Shown here: piece by piece, positions 16,798 through 25,025 of the stretch
Layout of the letters: each line of letters begins with the position of its first letter
Numbering within the stretch: position 1 is the first letter of the stretch
NCBI GenBank assembly: GCA_949297415.1
Contig: CASFSV010000036.1
Location: 1-64,000, forward strand
From: an uncultured Alphaproteobacteria bacterium
Lineage (GTDB): Bacteria; Pseudomonadota; Alphaproteobacteria; RF32; CAG-239
Length of the DNA stretch: 64,000 bases
Direction of reading: 5' to 3'
Translations under genes and position numbers: made by a program
The notes under the pieces: generated by a model
The model's database searches: none
What the model saw: only the letters and a program-made list of their open reading frames with translations
Told to the model about the DNA's origin: nothing

Positions 16798-17439
16798 ATG
16801 TTAAAAACACTGATGCCATCGTTGAATTTGCTGATAAATGCAGATTATAAGGCTATAAAGAGTAAAGAAAGTGAGGCTATAATTGCAACAAATTTGCAAG
16901 AGCTTCAGCCGGTAGCAAAGCCGGAGTTGCGACAGATATCTGGTATTCCCGGAGCAGGGAAGAGTACATATTGCGCCACTCATTTGCCGAAAAATTTTCT
17001 TTTTTTAAGTTTTGATAAGATAATGACATCACTGCCGAGTTATCAAAGAGATTTAGCCCAATTAGGTCAAGTAGCTGCTTTTCAAAAATATGAGATGCCT
17101 GCGCGCATTATCGGTTATGAGCTGTTGCGTCGAGCGATGAACTTGAAGTTGAATATTATGTTTGAACACAGCGGAACAAATCCTGCGCATTTGGAGTTAT
17201 TTAAGAATATTCATAAAAAAGGGTATCGTACAGCGGTAGATTTTATAGTATGCGATACATCTCTTGCAATAAAGAGGGCAGAAGAGCGTGCTAAAACAAT
17301 CAATCGCTATGTGCCGACCACACATATATTGGAGCGAGCATCAGATTTTAAGGAGTATGTATCGGCGTATCAAAAATTAACCAAGTCGATAACATTCTAC
17401 GATGGTGCAAATAATTTTCTGCCGTTAAAGAAAATTTAA
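16798..17439 (+). CDS. Zeta-toxin-like P-loop kinase
   Basis: Walker A 'GIPGAGKST' at residues 49-57 after a 45-residue helical lead; then 'NFLFLSFDKIM' with an Asp at the position used by zeta-toxin/chloramphenicol-phosphotransferase-like kinases, 'NIMFEHSGTNPAHLELFK' and 'DFIVCDTSLAIKRAEERA' (lid-type Arg residues). This order fits the AAA_33/Zeta_toxin group. No epsilon antitoxin is adjacent. Ribosome site AGGTGAAG, 13 nt after ackA, so probably one operon. Substrate unknown; could be a housekeeping small-molecule kinase rather than a toxin. Confidence 0.7.
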   Translation: MLKTLMPSLNLLINADYKAIKSKESEAIIATNLQELQPVAKPELRQISGIPGAGKSTYCATHLPKNFLFLSFDKIMTSLPSYQRDLAQLGQVAAFQKYEMPARIIGYELLRRAMNLKLNIMFEHSGTNPAHLELFKNIHKKGYRTAVDFIVCDTSLAIKRAEERAKTINRYVPTTHILERASDFKEYVSAYQKLTKSITFYDGANNFLPLKKI

Positions 17440-17491
17440 GACAATCGGTGCGAATATCTCTACAAAGATTAATTTTGTAAGGTGAATTCCG

Positions 17492-18511
17492 ATGAAAAAA
17501 TATCTGTTATTATTTTCAGTATCAATGCTTGCCTCATCAGTAGGCAGTGCATGGGCATTAAGTGCGTCCCAACAGCTTAAAGCAACTAAAGAAATTTTTG
17601 TTAATGAGTTTCACAAAATGGATACCAACAAAGATGACAAAATTTCGCTGGATGAATATTTGAGTTACCAATTTGAGAATTTTCGTGCCAATATCATTGA
17701 AGCAGACGGATTTGATAGCGTAGAAAACGTAAAAAAACAAAAAGCAGAAACCAAGCCGGTAAAAGATGAAATGAAGTCATTAAGTGATGTGAATAAGACA
17801 TTACAAGAAATGGCCGATTACGAGTTGGAGCTGGAAGAGGATTTAGGTTTGGATGAAGATTTGGGAATGACGGAGCCAAAGTCGGAAGAAAAAGGGTTAA
17901 CGAAAGAAGACGTAATGCCGGAAACAGACATTTTATCACCGGATATTCTGAAAGATACCTCAACAGCTTCGACAACATCAAAGCAGACACAAACATCTCC
18001 GGCAGATGAGTTGGATTTATCAGTATCCGAAGATGAGAGTTTGAAAAATTTGTTAGCTGAAATCAATGAAACACCGGAAGAAAAGGCTGCAAAACAAAAA
18101 GCTGAGGAAGAAAAGCTTAAAGCCGAAGCGGAAGCGAAAGCCGCCGCCGAAAAAGCTGCAGCCGATGCTGTTGAAAGAGAAAAACAAATTGGTGTGATGT
18201 TAGAAACCATAAAAAAGACCTTGCCGAAAAAAATAGATGAAATAACCACCTGGACGGATATAGAATATCAAGACAAAGTTATTTCATACATATACGAAGC
18301 GGATATAGATACCAGCAAAGAAACCGCCGCCGCGAAAGCCGCTTTAACGAAAAGTATAGAGCGCGACGCTTGCGGAAAGGCTTATCGAGAGATGTGTCCG
18401 AAAATCAAGCCGATGTTTATCAATGAAGGGATAAATATGCGTATTCGTTATCGTGATAAAGTCGGCAACGAGTTCGGCAAATGTGAATTTAATCAAGAAA
18501 CCTGTAAATAG
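17492..18511 (+). CDS. Exported EF-hand protein with coiled-coil middle
   Basis: Signal peptide at 1 to about 23 ('LLLFSVSMLASSVGSAWA'). One canonical calcium loop 'DTNKDDKISLDE' at residues 44-55 (D, N, D, S, E in the metal positions). The middle (about 70-230) is acidic and repetitive, with an Ala/Glu/Lys coiled coil ('KAEEEKLKAEAEAKAAAEK'). The C-terminal about 100 residues contain four Cys ('ERDACGKAYREMCPK', 'FGKCEFNQETCK'), likely two disulfides. Periplasmic. Adjacent to a DsbA-like gene 20 nt downstream, which could oxidise it (inference). Confidence 0.8.
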   Translation: MKKYLLLFSVSMLASSVGSAWALSASQQLKATKEIFVNEFHKMDTNKDDKISLDEYLSYQFENFRANIIEADGFDSVENVKKQKAETKPVKDEMKSLSDVNKTLQEMADYELELEEDLGLDEDLGMTEPKSEEKGLTKEDVMPETDILSPDILKDTSTASTTSKQTQTSPADELDLSVSEDESLKNLLAEINETPEEKAAKQKAEEEKLKAEAEAKAAAEKAAADAVEREKQIGVMLETIKKTLPKKIDEITTWTDIEYQDKVISYIYEADIDTSKETAAAKAALTKSIERDACGKAYREMCPKIKPMFINEGINMRIRYRDKVGNEFGKCEFNQETCK

Positions 18512-18531
18512 AGAGCAGAAGAGAGGACAAA

Positions 18532-19389
18532 ATGAGAAAATCAAAATTGTTATCAGCAACAGCTTTAAGCGTTATGTTAGCGTTTAGTGCAAACACAATG
18601 GCTGCGCAAAATTTGGATAATATTTCGGATGAAGAATTAGCCAAAGCCGTTGTAAGCGTATTGAAGAAAAATCCGAAAATTGCCTATGATGCTGTAGCGG
18701 CATTTCATAAAGATGCGAATGCAAAGAAAGCAGCGGCAGAAAAGGAATTAACCCCGTTGGAAAAGAGAGTTGCGGATATTTTGATGGATAATCCTCCGAT
18801 TGTAGTCGGTGCGCTACAAATCTATCAACAGCAAGAGGAACAACAGAAATTGTTGGAACAAGCAGAAACTTATGAAAAATACGCCGATGAAATCAACAAA
18901 GCAGATTTGTACGCCGGTAACCCGAACGGAAAATATGTTTTGGTTGAGTTCTTTGATTTTTCTTGCGGATACTGCCGTCAAATGGCACCGAGAATTGAAA
19001 ACATCATCAAAAAGAACAAAGATGTAAAAGTTGTATTCAAACCGGTATCATTCTTGTCACCAAATTCTGAGTTAGCCGCCAAAGCCGCCGTAGCCGCACA
19101 AAAACAAGGTAAATTCTTAGAAATGTACAGAGCCTTGATGGAAGAAAGAGTTGTTAACGAACCGGCTATTGATAAGTTGGCTCGTAATATGAAGTTGGAT
19201 ATGAAGCAATTCAAAAAAGACTATGCGTCGGATGAAACCAAAGAGTTGTTAGCAAGCATCAAAGAAACCGCTGACAAGATTGGTATGCGTAGCGTTCCGA
19301 CTTTGGTATTGAATGGATTACCATTGTACGCGGTAGAAGAAATTCAGTTGCAAAGGGCAATAGATGTTTTGCGTGATGCAGAAAAATAA
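18532..19389 (+). CDS. DsbA-family periplasmic thiol-disulfide protein
   Basis: Signal peptide to about residue 24 ('LSVMLAFSANTMAA'). A helical N-terminal extension (about 25-125, like the Scs_3 domain of alphaproteobacterial DsbA-like proteins) precedes the thioredoxin fold with active site 'CGYC' at 145-148 and the cis-Pro loop 'SVPTLVLNG'. 285 aa. Could introduce or isomerise disulfides; ScsC-type trimerising isomerases have a similar N-terminal extension. Good GAGG ribosome site; in tandem with the EF-hand protein that carries four C-terminal cysteines. Confidence 0.88.
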   Translation: MRKSKLLSATALSVMLAFSANTMAAQNLDNISDEELAKAVVSVLKKNPKIAYDAVAAFHKDANAKKAAAEKELTPLEKRVADILMDNPPIVVGALQIYQQQEEQQKLLEQAETYEKYADEINKADLYAGNPNGKYVLVEFFDFSCGYCRQMAPRIENIIKKNKDVKVVFKPVSFLSPNSELAAKAAVAAQKQGKFLEMYRALMEERVVNEPAIDKLARNMKLDMKQFKKDYASDETKELLASIKETADKIGMRSVPTLVLNGLPLYAVEEIQLQRAIDVLRDAEK

Positions 19390-19412
19390 GCCACAAAGGT
19401 AAATGAGTAATA

Positions 19413-19448
19413 AAAATTCCGTTTCTGAATAAGGAGCGGAATTTTTTT
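19413..19448 (+). terminator. Rho-independent terminator
   Basis: AAATTCCG / CGGAATTT stem followed by T7 after the DsbA-like gene. Confidence 0.8.
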
Positions 19449-19474
19449 AGGCTAAAAAGAAGAGGGGAGGCGCA

Positions 19475-19512
19475 CAAAAAAAAGGTTCTCTGTGCCAACG
19501 CACAGGGAACCT
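19475..19512 (-). terminator. Terminator of the SPFH gene
   Basis: On the minus strand GGTTCCCTGTGC, loop GTTG, GCACAGAGAACC, then T8. The stem is more GC-rich than those of neighbouring genes, like the gene it serves. Confidence 0.88.
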
Positions 19513-19529
19513 TCCTAACAGGGATAGGG

Positions 19530-20594
19530 TTATTTCTTCTCGCCGAGAAGTTCGTCGAGGTTGATGAGCGGGGTTGCGCCACCGCCAAAAACCTTCGGGA
19601 AATTCTTGGCAAGAACTTCTTTGATGAGCTCGGGGTGATCTTTCAGGATTTCTCCTAAACGTTCCCGAACTTCGTTCTCCGAAGCCCCCTTAAGTCTCAA
19701 TGCCTCAGCTTCAGCCGCTGCTTTCATTTTAAGAGCCTCAGCCTCCGCTTCAGCTTCAATTTTTTTAGCCTCAGCTACTGCTTTCTGGCTGATGAGCAAC
19801 TGCTCAGCCTTTTTCTCTACGATTTCTTTTTGCTTCTCAACCGAAGCTAATTCAGAAACCGTTTTGGTGTATTCATCATCGAATTTTACGTCGATGATGG
19901 CTACCGCCATATTGGAGAAAAGGTTTACGCCCGGCTCATACGATACCTTCGGTGCGGCACCGGGAATAGTTGTCACAACCTTATGCTCTGCACCATCATA
20001 ATTTTTGGTGTAGTCATAGCATCCTTCGGCCACCTTTCTCAGATATTTTTCTTCAATCTCGCGCGAGAGCTCGCCGAGATGTCCGTTAATATCCTCGTAT
20101 GTTTTCTCAGCAATGACTTCTGTGAAGATTGCATCCAGCCATGGACACAAAGCATTATCAATATACTTATCCTCTCCAATTGCTGCATGCAGCCAAGGAA
20201 CATAGTCCTCATTTATTTGGTAAGTCAAAGCATATTTGAGAGTGATGTCACGAAGATTTTTTGTCTTCATGACGTTTGTGTCCTCGTGCTTCTGCAATCT
20301 CACGTCTACCTCTGTCATAGATGAAATGAAAGGGTAGATAAATTTTAACCCCGGGGTAAATGATTTTGATGACATATAACCACCCAAGGTAATTCTGTAC
20401 CCCCTATGCCCAGGAGATACGATTGCAAAAGAGTTGACCGCCAAAAATATGGCCAGAGCGCAGAACAATAGTACCCAGAACCCCCATCCGGCAAAAAATG
20501 CCAAGATTAGAGAAATCAATATTATCACTCCAACCACCATATTGATGGTGTTCTTTGCACTAATAAGACGGCTTAAAATGTCAAGTTGTCTCAT
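19530..20594 (-). CDS. SPFH/flotillin-like membrane protein
   Basis: Band-7/SPFH scaffold protein. Two hydrophobic stretches near residues 17-57, then the SPFH domain beginning 'AIVSPGHRGYRITLGGYM' and 'TPGLKFIYPF', then a long Ala/Glu coiled coil ('VAEAKKIEAEAEAEALKMK') typical of flotillins/prohibitins, and a short acidic tail. 354 aa. Probably oligomerises at the inner membrane; role unknown. Base composition is about half G+C in the lines I counted, well above the flanks, there is no Shine-Dalgarno, and it has its own terminator: signs of transfer, perhaps from Bacteroidota-like donors (inference). Confidence 0.85.
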   Translation of the reverse strand: MRQLDILSRLISAKNTINMVVGVIILISLILAFFAGWGFWVLLFCALAIFLAVNSFAIVSPGHRGYRITLGGYMSSKSFTPGLKFIYPFISSMTEVDVRLQKHEDTNVMKTKNLRDITLKYALTYQINEDYVPWLHAAIGEDKYIDNALCPWLDAIFTEVIAEKTYEDINGHLGELSREIEEKYLRKVAEGCYDYTKNYDGAEHKVVTTIPGAAPKVSYEPGVNLFSNMAVAIIDVKFDDEYTKTVSELASVEKQKEIVEKKAEQLLISQKAVAEAKKIEAEAEAEALKMKAAAEAEALRLKGASENEVRERLGEILKDHPELIKEVLAKNFPKVFGGGATPLINLDELLGEKK

Positions 20595-20926
20595 ATCTTA
20601 AAAATTTAATGAAACAAAGCACTTGTTTATTCTTCAAAACTTCTTTTAACCTATAAATCCCAATCATCTCTCCACGTAGGAGCATCAGCGCAAGCTACCG
20701 CCTTCTAAATCAAGATGTTATAAGTGAATTGTTAAAGACCATAAATAACCTGTTACCAAGCCACTCACAATCCCCAACGCATCAAAATCTCTCCAAACAA
20801 ACAGTAATCCCTGTTATGTTATTACAATAATATTCAACTAAATAATCAACCACACTAATATTCATCACGCCTATACTATACCACAATTTTGCCCCTCGGT
20901 CAATGGTAAAATATGTGTCGGGAGGC
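20595..20926. other. Non-coding gap upstream of the SPFH gene
   Basis: About 330 bases without a plausible gene. The part near 20660-20720 is relatively GC-rich and resembles the SPFH gene in composition, suggesting that the transferred segment extends upstream of its start; the remainder is A/T-rich. I see no tRNA, terminal inverted repeats or clear attachment site. Confidence 0.5.
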
Positions 20927-20955
20927 TTGCTAAACTGTTAAAAATATGTTATTCT
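20927..20955 (+). promoter_or_regulatory. Promoter of the 326-aa gene
   Basis: TTGCTA (20927-20932), 17-bp spacer, TATTCT (20950-20955), about 28 nt before the ATG. Confidence 0.6.
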
Positions 20956-20982
20956 GATAAAAAGTAAGCGAAGAGGGACGCG

Positions 20983-21963
20983 ATGATGAAAAAAGATAAA
21001 AGCGAAGCGCTGTATGCGAATTATATCAAAGATGTGATTGCACGCAATCAAAAGGCGATAGACTATCAAAAGTCACGTCAAGACTATTGGCAAGATAAAC
21101 CTCTCGCCGAGGTCAAAACCGCTTTGCAAAAAATCATTGAGCAAGATAACGCATATCGTAAGGATAACAGTAGCGAAAAAAATCCCGGCAACGATTTGGA
21201 AACTTTAATAAAAACCGCTCCGGCAGAAATCTTATATCGTGAATATCATGATAACGAAAAAGTCGCCGAAGCCTATAAGAGTTATCAAGAAGCAACAAAA
21301 AATCTTGACGGTGAGAATTTTAAGACCATACGCCAAGCTTTTACCGTAAAAATGGGCGTGTTGTATAAGCAAATAGTGCCAGTTGAAAAGCAAGAAGAAC
21401 TACTCAACGATTATCTGAAAAAAGTGCTTTGCAAGCGAGAAGCGGAACAATATATGCGTGAAAGTATCAATGATGAGTTTAAGGGAATAGAGCTGGATGG
21501 GACACGTGATCATGGAAATTGCACCAAAGGTATTATGATTTCGCTCTACAAGTTGCAGAAGAAATATGATATTCCGCTGTTTGATAAAAATTTGGATAAA
21601 GAGCATATTGTTCACCCTAAAGAATTATCCGAAGAGTTGAATAAATATGTTAAAAAGTCCGAAAGTGGCTTATTAAAAGATATCAAAGACATCAAAGCAG
21701 GAGATATTATCATGCTGACCAGAATAACGACCAACGCTCCCGGTCATGCGATGATGTGTTATGATTTTAATGAAAAAGGCGAACCGCTATTAATGGGGTT
21801 TAGCGATAACGCCAAAGAGGTTAACGCTTATCAATCAAGAGATGGCTCGATGCGAAGAGGGATTGTGATAGACATTAAATCATTTATTCAAGACCGTGCA
21901 CAAAATAAAGAAAAAAGCCATTTAAAACAAAGCACAAGATTTAAAAAGCAAAATACAAGATAA
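20983..21963 (+). CDS. Putative cysteine-peptidase-fold protein, 326 aa
   Basis: Not a recognised family. Residues 1-150 are helical and charged. The C-terminal half has a Cys/His arrangement seen in papain/NlpC-like enzymes: Cys180 in 'DHGNCTKGIMISLYKL' at the start of a helix, and His255 in 'NAPGHAMMCYDF' on a strand, followed by 'LLMGFSDNAKEVNAYQS' and a final 'GIVIDIKSFI'. A similar order (Cys, His, 'NNNHWG', 'GGWYVDVTAWI') closes the 1143-aa protein at 40704. No signal peptide. Ribosome site AGAGGGA. Activity is inference from motif order only. Confidence 0.6.
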   Translation: MMKKDKSEALYANYIKDVIARNQKAIDYQKSRQDYWQDKPLAEVKTALQKIIEQDNAYRKDNSSEKNPGNDLETLIKTAPAEILYREYHDNEKVAEAYKSYQEATKNLDGENFKTIRQAFTVKMGVLYKQIVPVEKQEELLNDYLKKVLCKREAEQYMRESINDEFKGIELDGTRDHGNCTKGIMISLYKLQKKYDIPLFDKNLDKEHIVHPKELSEELNKYVKKSESGLLKDIKDIKAGDIIMLTRITTNAPGHAMMCYDFNEKGEPLLMGFSDNAKEVNAYQSRDGSMRRGIVIDIKSFIQDRAQNKEKSHLKQSTRFKKQNTR

Positions 21964-22033
21964 ATAAATTAATGCAAGCGATTCTAGCAAGGTATAAATA
22001 GTTTATCAAAGAGCCACCGCAAGCCCATACTTT

Positions 22034-22068
22034 CATCACTCATCACTCATCACTCATCACTCATCACC
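22034..22068. repeat. Heptanucleotide tandem repeat
   Basis: Five copies of CATCACT (the last is CATCACC) in the gap between the 326-aa gene and umuC. Confidence 0.95.
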
Positions 22069-22073
22069 ATTAT

Positions 22074-22166
22074 CCCATTGCCGAGTCAAAAAAGCTCAGC
22101 AAAGGGAACATACTTTCGGCATTATCCCCACAACTCGCTCCAATTTCCCATTACCGAGTCAAAAAA
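22074..22166. repeat. 20-bp direct repeat, two copies
   Basis: CCCATTgCCGAGTCAAAAAA at 22074-22093 and CCCATTaCCGAGTCAAAAAA at 22147-22166, one mismatch, 73 bp apart, in the non-coding gap downstream of umuC. Function unknown. Confidence 0.9.
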
Positions 22167-22170
22167 AACA

Positions 22171-23319
22171 TTATCCGAGATGAACAATACTTTTCCCGAA
22201 TTTCTGCTCTAATTCATCCAAGACTTTGCCCAATCGTTCATCGCTTTTTTTCGTTGGTTGAAACAAATCAAGCTGTTCTTTTTCATGATAAATTAAGCCG
22301 GAAAGCGTAATTCCGACACTACGCCAGATAACCGCCGGAGAATAAAGAGAAGTTAAGAGTTGTATGGCTAAAGGAGTAATTTCATTTTCCTGATTAGAAG
22401 GAAAGGGGAGTTTAGCTCGTTCGGTAATAACTTTAAAATCTTTGGTACGCAACATAACTTCAATTTGTATGGCTTTAGCGCCTTCACTGCGTGCTTTACG
22501 ACAAGCCGTATGAATATGGTGGCACAAATCGGTTTTAAGCACATTAAGGTCGCGACTAAATTCTTTGAGAGCGGAAGTTTGTTGAATAGACAGCGGTGCT
22601 TTTCCGATGCGTTCAACTTTGAACAAAGAAATTCCCGAAAGTTCGTTTTTGAGATCCATCCCATGCGTACCGAATTGCGCTTTAATCCAATAGTCGGGGC
22701 GACAGATAAAATCAAGAGCCGTAAAGATACACTCCTCGCGCATTTTCAAAATTAACTTTCTCCCCACACCGGCGACATCAGAGATAAGCGTTTGCGAAAG
22801 AATTTTGCGCCTTTCTGCCGAGCCTATCGCAAAAACACCGCCGTTATTTTTAGCTTTATCGCTGGCAAGTTTGGCAAGCGTTTTAGTGGTTGAAAGCCCG
22901 ATAGAAATCGGAATATGGAGTTTATCCCATACGTTAGCCCGAATCATCTGCGCGGTTTTGAAATAATTTTGCTTATAGAGGAGTTTAGTTCCGGTCAAAT
23001 CGAGATAGGCTTCATCGACTGAGCATACTTCAACTTCTGGCGTAAAAGACTGCAACATTGTCATCACTTTATGCGAAGTTGCTTGATAAAGATCATGATT
23101 AGCGCGCACATAGAGAATATTCGGAAATTCTTTTTTTGCCATAAAATAAGGTGCGCCCATTTTCAGCCCTAAAGCTTTGGCTTCTTTGGAGCGAGATACC
23201 ACGCATCCGTCATTATTGGAAAGCACCGCGACGGGTATTCCCTCTAATTTCGGGTTAAAAGCACGTTCCGCAGAAACAAAAAAACAATCACAATCAGCCA
23301 GTGCAATATAATGCTTCAT
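22171..23319 (-). CDS. umuC: Y-family translesion DNA polymerase UmuC-like
   Basis: Error-prone polymerase. N-terminal '[18 protein letters not shown]' with the metal-binding Asp, '[17 protein letters not shown]' typical of UmuC rather than DinB, then '[13 protein letters not shown]' (catalytic Asp-Glu), '[19 protein letters not shown]', a helix-hairpin-helix '[12 protein letters not shown]', and a C-terminal little-finger domain. 382 aa, slightly shorter than E. coli UmuC (422). Start ATG 23319 with GAGG. A LexA operator lies 54 bp upstream. No umuD is adjacent; a processed UmuD would have to come from elsewhere or the enzyme works alone. Confidence 0.93.
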   Translation of the reverse strand: MKHYIALADCDCFFVSAERAFNPKLEGIPVAVLSNNDGCVVSRSKEAKALGLKMGAPYFMAKKEFPNILYVRANHDLYQATSHKVMTMLQSFTPEVEVCSVDEAYLDLTGTKLLYKQNYFKTAQMIRANVWDKLHIPISIGLSTTKTLAKLASDKAKNNGGVFAIGSAERRKILSQTLISDVAGVGRKLILKMREECIFTALDFICRPDYWIKAQFGTHGMDLKNELSGISLFKVERIGKAPLSIQQTSALKEFSRDLNVLKTDLCHHIHTACRKARSEGAKAIQIEVMLRTKDFKVITERAKLPFPSNQENEITPLAIQLLTSLYSPAVIWRSVGITLSGLIYHEKEQLDLFQPTKKSDERLGKVLDELEQKFGKSIVHLG

Positions 23320-23372
23320 AACCACCTCTCAGAAATAAAATAGGAGAAATTTTTTAAAGAGTCAAATACTTT

Positions 23373-23387
23373 GTTCTATTTATGTTC
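23373..23387. promoter_or_regulatory. LexA (SOS) operator of umuC
   Basis: GTTC-TATTTAT-GTTC, an exact match to the alphaproteobacterial GTTC-N7-GTTC box, upstream of umuC and matching the one at lexA. Confidence 0.88.
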
Positions 23388-23398
23388 TAGTAGTGTAT

Positions 23399-23428
23399 AA
23401 AAAAAGACGCTCCGAAAGGGAGCGCCGT
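23399..23428 (-). terminator. Terminator of the 284-aa membrane protein gene
   Basis: On the minus strand GGCGCTCCC, loop TTTC, GGAGCGTC, then T7. It also insulates umuC from upstream transcription. Confidence 0.85.
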
Positions 23429-23441
23429 TAAAAAGTAAAAA

Positions 23442-24296
23442 TCAGTGTTTAGGTAATTGAAAAGCGCCGTTTTCATCAGCTTGCAAAGTAATATCTTTTC
23501 CATTGTGCTTCCAAATAATGGTGGGAGCAATAATGAAATAAGCCATCGGGATAAAATCATGATTGATATGATAACCAACCAGATAATTTTTTCCATCAAT
23601 AGTGCAAAGTAAATGATAGAGCGTTCTGCCGACAACAAAATGTAGCAGTTCATTGTTGTGAAGAGATTTAAATTTTGCCGTCTGAAAGAAATAAGCAAAA
23701 ATATTTTCTCTGTCATAACTATCCACATTTAAGGATACAAAAGAATTTGCTGTTAAAAAGTGTAAAGTCTTTTTGTTACGAGAAGTCTTTTCATCAAAGA
23801 GCAAATCATCAACTCTCCAGCCCAAATCTCTACCAAATTCAAAGCCGTCACAGACGATGCCCCAAAAAGCAAGACGAGGTTTAAAAAGGAAAATTCCAAC
23901 ATTGGTAAAACGTGCATCACAACCAAAAACCTCTTTTCCCTTCCAGATAATTTCAGAATGTCCATCAGAATGTACGGCAATAATTCGCACCAAAGACATT
24001 TTGCGCCGCAAATCAGATCTATACCGTCTGAAAAAATCGGAATTAAAAACAAGCACGAGAAGTTTCTTATCAGAAAGTATCATGGTATAAGTTTGAGCAG
24101 GACTAATGATAAGATACATCATAAAAAGTATGACAAATAAACCCACCCAAGCGGCTGTATTAAACCAACCGATAATGCAAAAGAGCAAAACGGCGCCCCA
24201 ACCACCGACAACTTGATGATTTAATACGGCACATCCCCAACAATCAGGTTTCAATAAGGTGCCAAAACACAGTTTTTTAAATCTAACAGAATTCAT
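23442..24296 (-). CDS. Unknown membrane protein, 284 aa
   Basis: Two adjacent TM segments at about residues 28-46 and 48-66 ('GWGAVLLFCIIGWFN', 'WVGLFVILFMMYLIIS'), then a strand-rich soluble region ('MILSDKKLLVLVFNSDFF', 'SLVRIIAVHSDGHSEIIWK') reminiscent of a PH-like domain as found in small bacterial bPH2 proteins; that resemblance is only by pattern. The C-terminal third has 'LLCTIDGKNYLVGYHINH'. No Shine-Dalgarno; leader is 'CTTAAATTTTTATTTTT' before ATG. Monocistronic. Confidence 0.65.
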   Translation of the reverse strand: MNSVRFKKLCFGTLLKPDCWGCAVLNHQVVGGWGAVLLFCIIGWFNTAAWVGLFVILFMMYLIISPAQTYTMILSDKKLLVLVFNSDFFRRYRSDLRRKMSLVRIIAVHSDGHSEIIWKGKEVFGCDARFTNVGIFLFKPRLAFWGIVCDGFEFGRDLGWRVDDLLFDEKTSRNKKTLHFLTANSFVSLNVDSYDRENIFAYFFQTAKFKSLHNNELLHFVVGRTLYHLLCTIDGKNYLVGYHINHDFIPMAYFIIAPTIIWKHNGKDITLQADENGAFQLPKH

Positions 24297-24432
24297 AAAA
24301 ATAAAAATTTAAGTGAAACAATAATTATAAAAGTAGCGACACTTTATGAGATAAATGAGGAAAAAGCAAGAAAAATATTGCGAGAGAAGCGAAAGACATT
24401 CATAATACCTCAAAAAGATAAAGGAGAAGACG

Positions 24433-24942
24433 ATGCCTAAAATAGCCGAGTTCGAAAAAGTTAGTTTTGAACAATTTAATACATCGTGGAAAGGTGTGTT
24501 TTTAGCAGATGACACGGAAATAAAGCGTATTTATGAGAATATTAAAATGCCCCAACGTGCAACATCAGGATCAGCGGGATACGATTTTTTTACTCCGATA
24601 GCCATCACATTGCGCCCTAAAGAAAATATATTATTGCCGACCGGAGTTCGAGTGAAAATAGAAGAGGGGTGGTTTTTAGGTATAATGCCTAAATCAGGTC
24701 TTGGTTTTAAGTATAGATTACAAATGGATAATACGATTGGTGTGATAGATAGTGATTACTATTATTCAGACAATGAAGGACATATTTTCGTAAAGCTGAC
24801 CAATGACAGCAACAGTGATAAGGTTTTAGAATTAAAGGAAGGTGCGTCAATATGTCAGGGGATATTTTTACCTTATGGCATAACTTACGATGATAATGCG
24901 ACAGCTAAGCGCAATGGAGGGTTAGGTTCCACCTCAAAATAA
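24433..24942 (+). CDS. dut: dUTPase-family nucleotide hydrolase
   Basis: Hydrolyses dUTP to dUMP + PPi, keeping uracil out of DNA. The five dUTPase motifs are recognisable: I 'ATSGSAGYDFFTP' (43-55), II 'PKSGLG' (86-91), III 'NTIGVIDSDYY' (100-110, with the catalytic Asp), IV 'EGASICQGIF' (136-145), V 'KRNGGLGSTSK' at the C-terminus. At 169 aa it is a little longer than usual, with a 35-residue N-terminal extension. Motif V has Leu instead of the usual Phe stacking on uracil ('GGFGSTG' in canonical enzymes), so substrate preference may differ. Ribosome site AAGGAG. Confidence 0.88.
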   Translation: MPKIAEFEKVSFEQFNTSWKGVFLADDTEIKRIYENIKMPQRATSGSAGYDFFTPIAITLRPKENILLPTGVRVKIEEGWFLGIMPKSGLGFKYRLQMDNTIGVIDSDYYYSDNEGHIFVKLTNDSNSDKVLELKEGASICQGIFLPYGITYDDNATAKRNGGLGSTSK

Positions 24943-24976
24943 AAGTTTTCGCAAAAAAGAGCATCTATAAAGATGC

Positions 24977-25010
24977 AAAAAAAGGAAGAGTATGAACTCT
25001 TCCTTTTTTA
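24977..25010. terminator. Bidirectional terminator
   Basis: AAAAAAGGAAGAGT, loop ATGA, ACTCTTCCTTTTTT serves dut (plus) and the 248-aa gene (minus). A small hairpin GCATC/GATGC at 24961-24976 precedes it. Confidence 0.85.
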
Positions 25011-25025
25011 GGTACAGCAAACATA

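Noticed and set aside
16798-17439. Zeta-epsilon toxin-antitoxin module
   Set aside because: No antitoxin gene on either side; the P-loop protein follows ackA in a metabolic-looking operon.
20640-20760. Possible attachment site or integron attC upstream of the SPFH gene
   Set aside because: No inverted core sites, integrase or flanking direct repeats could be found by eye.
22034-22068. Short regularly spaced repeats as a CRISPR array
   Set aside because: Units of 7 bp are directly contiguous with no spacers; it is a simple tandem repeat.
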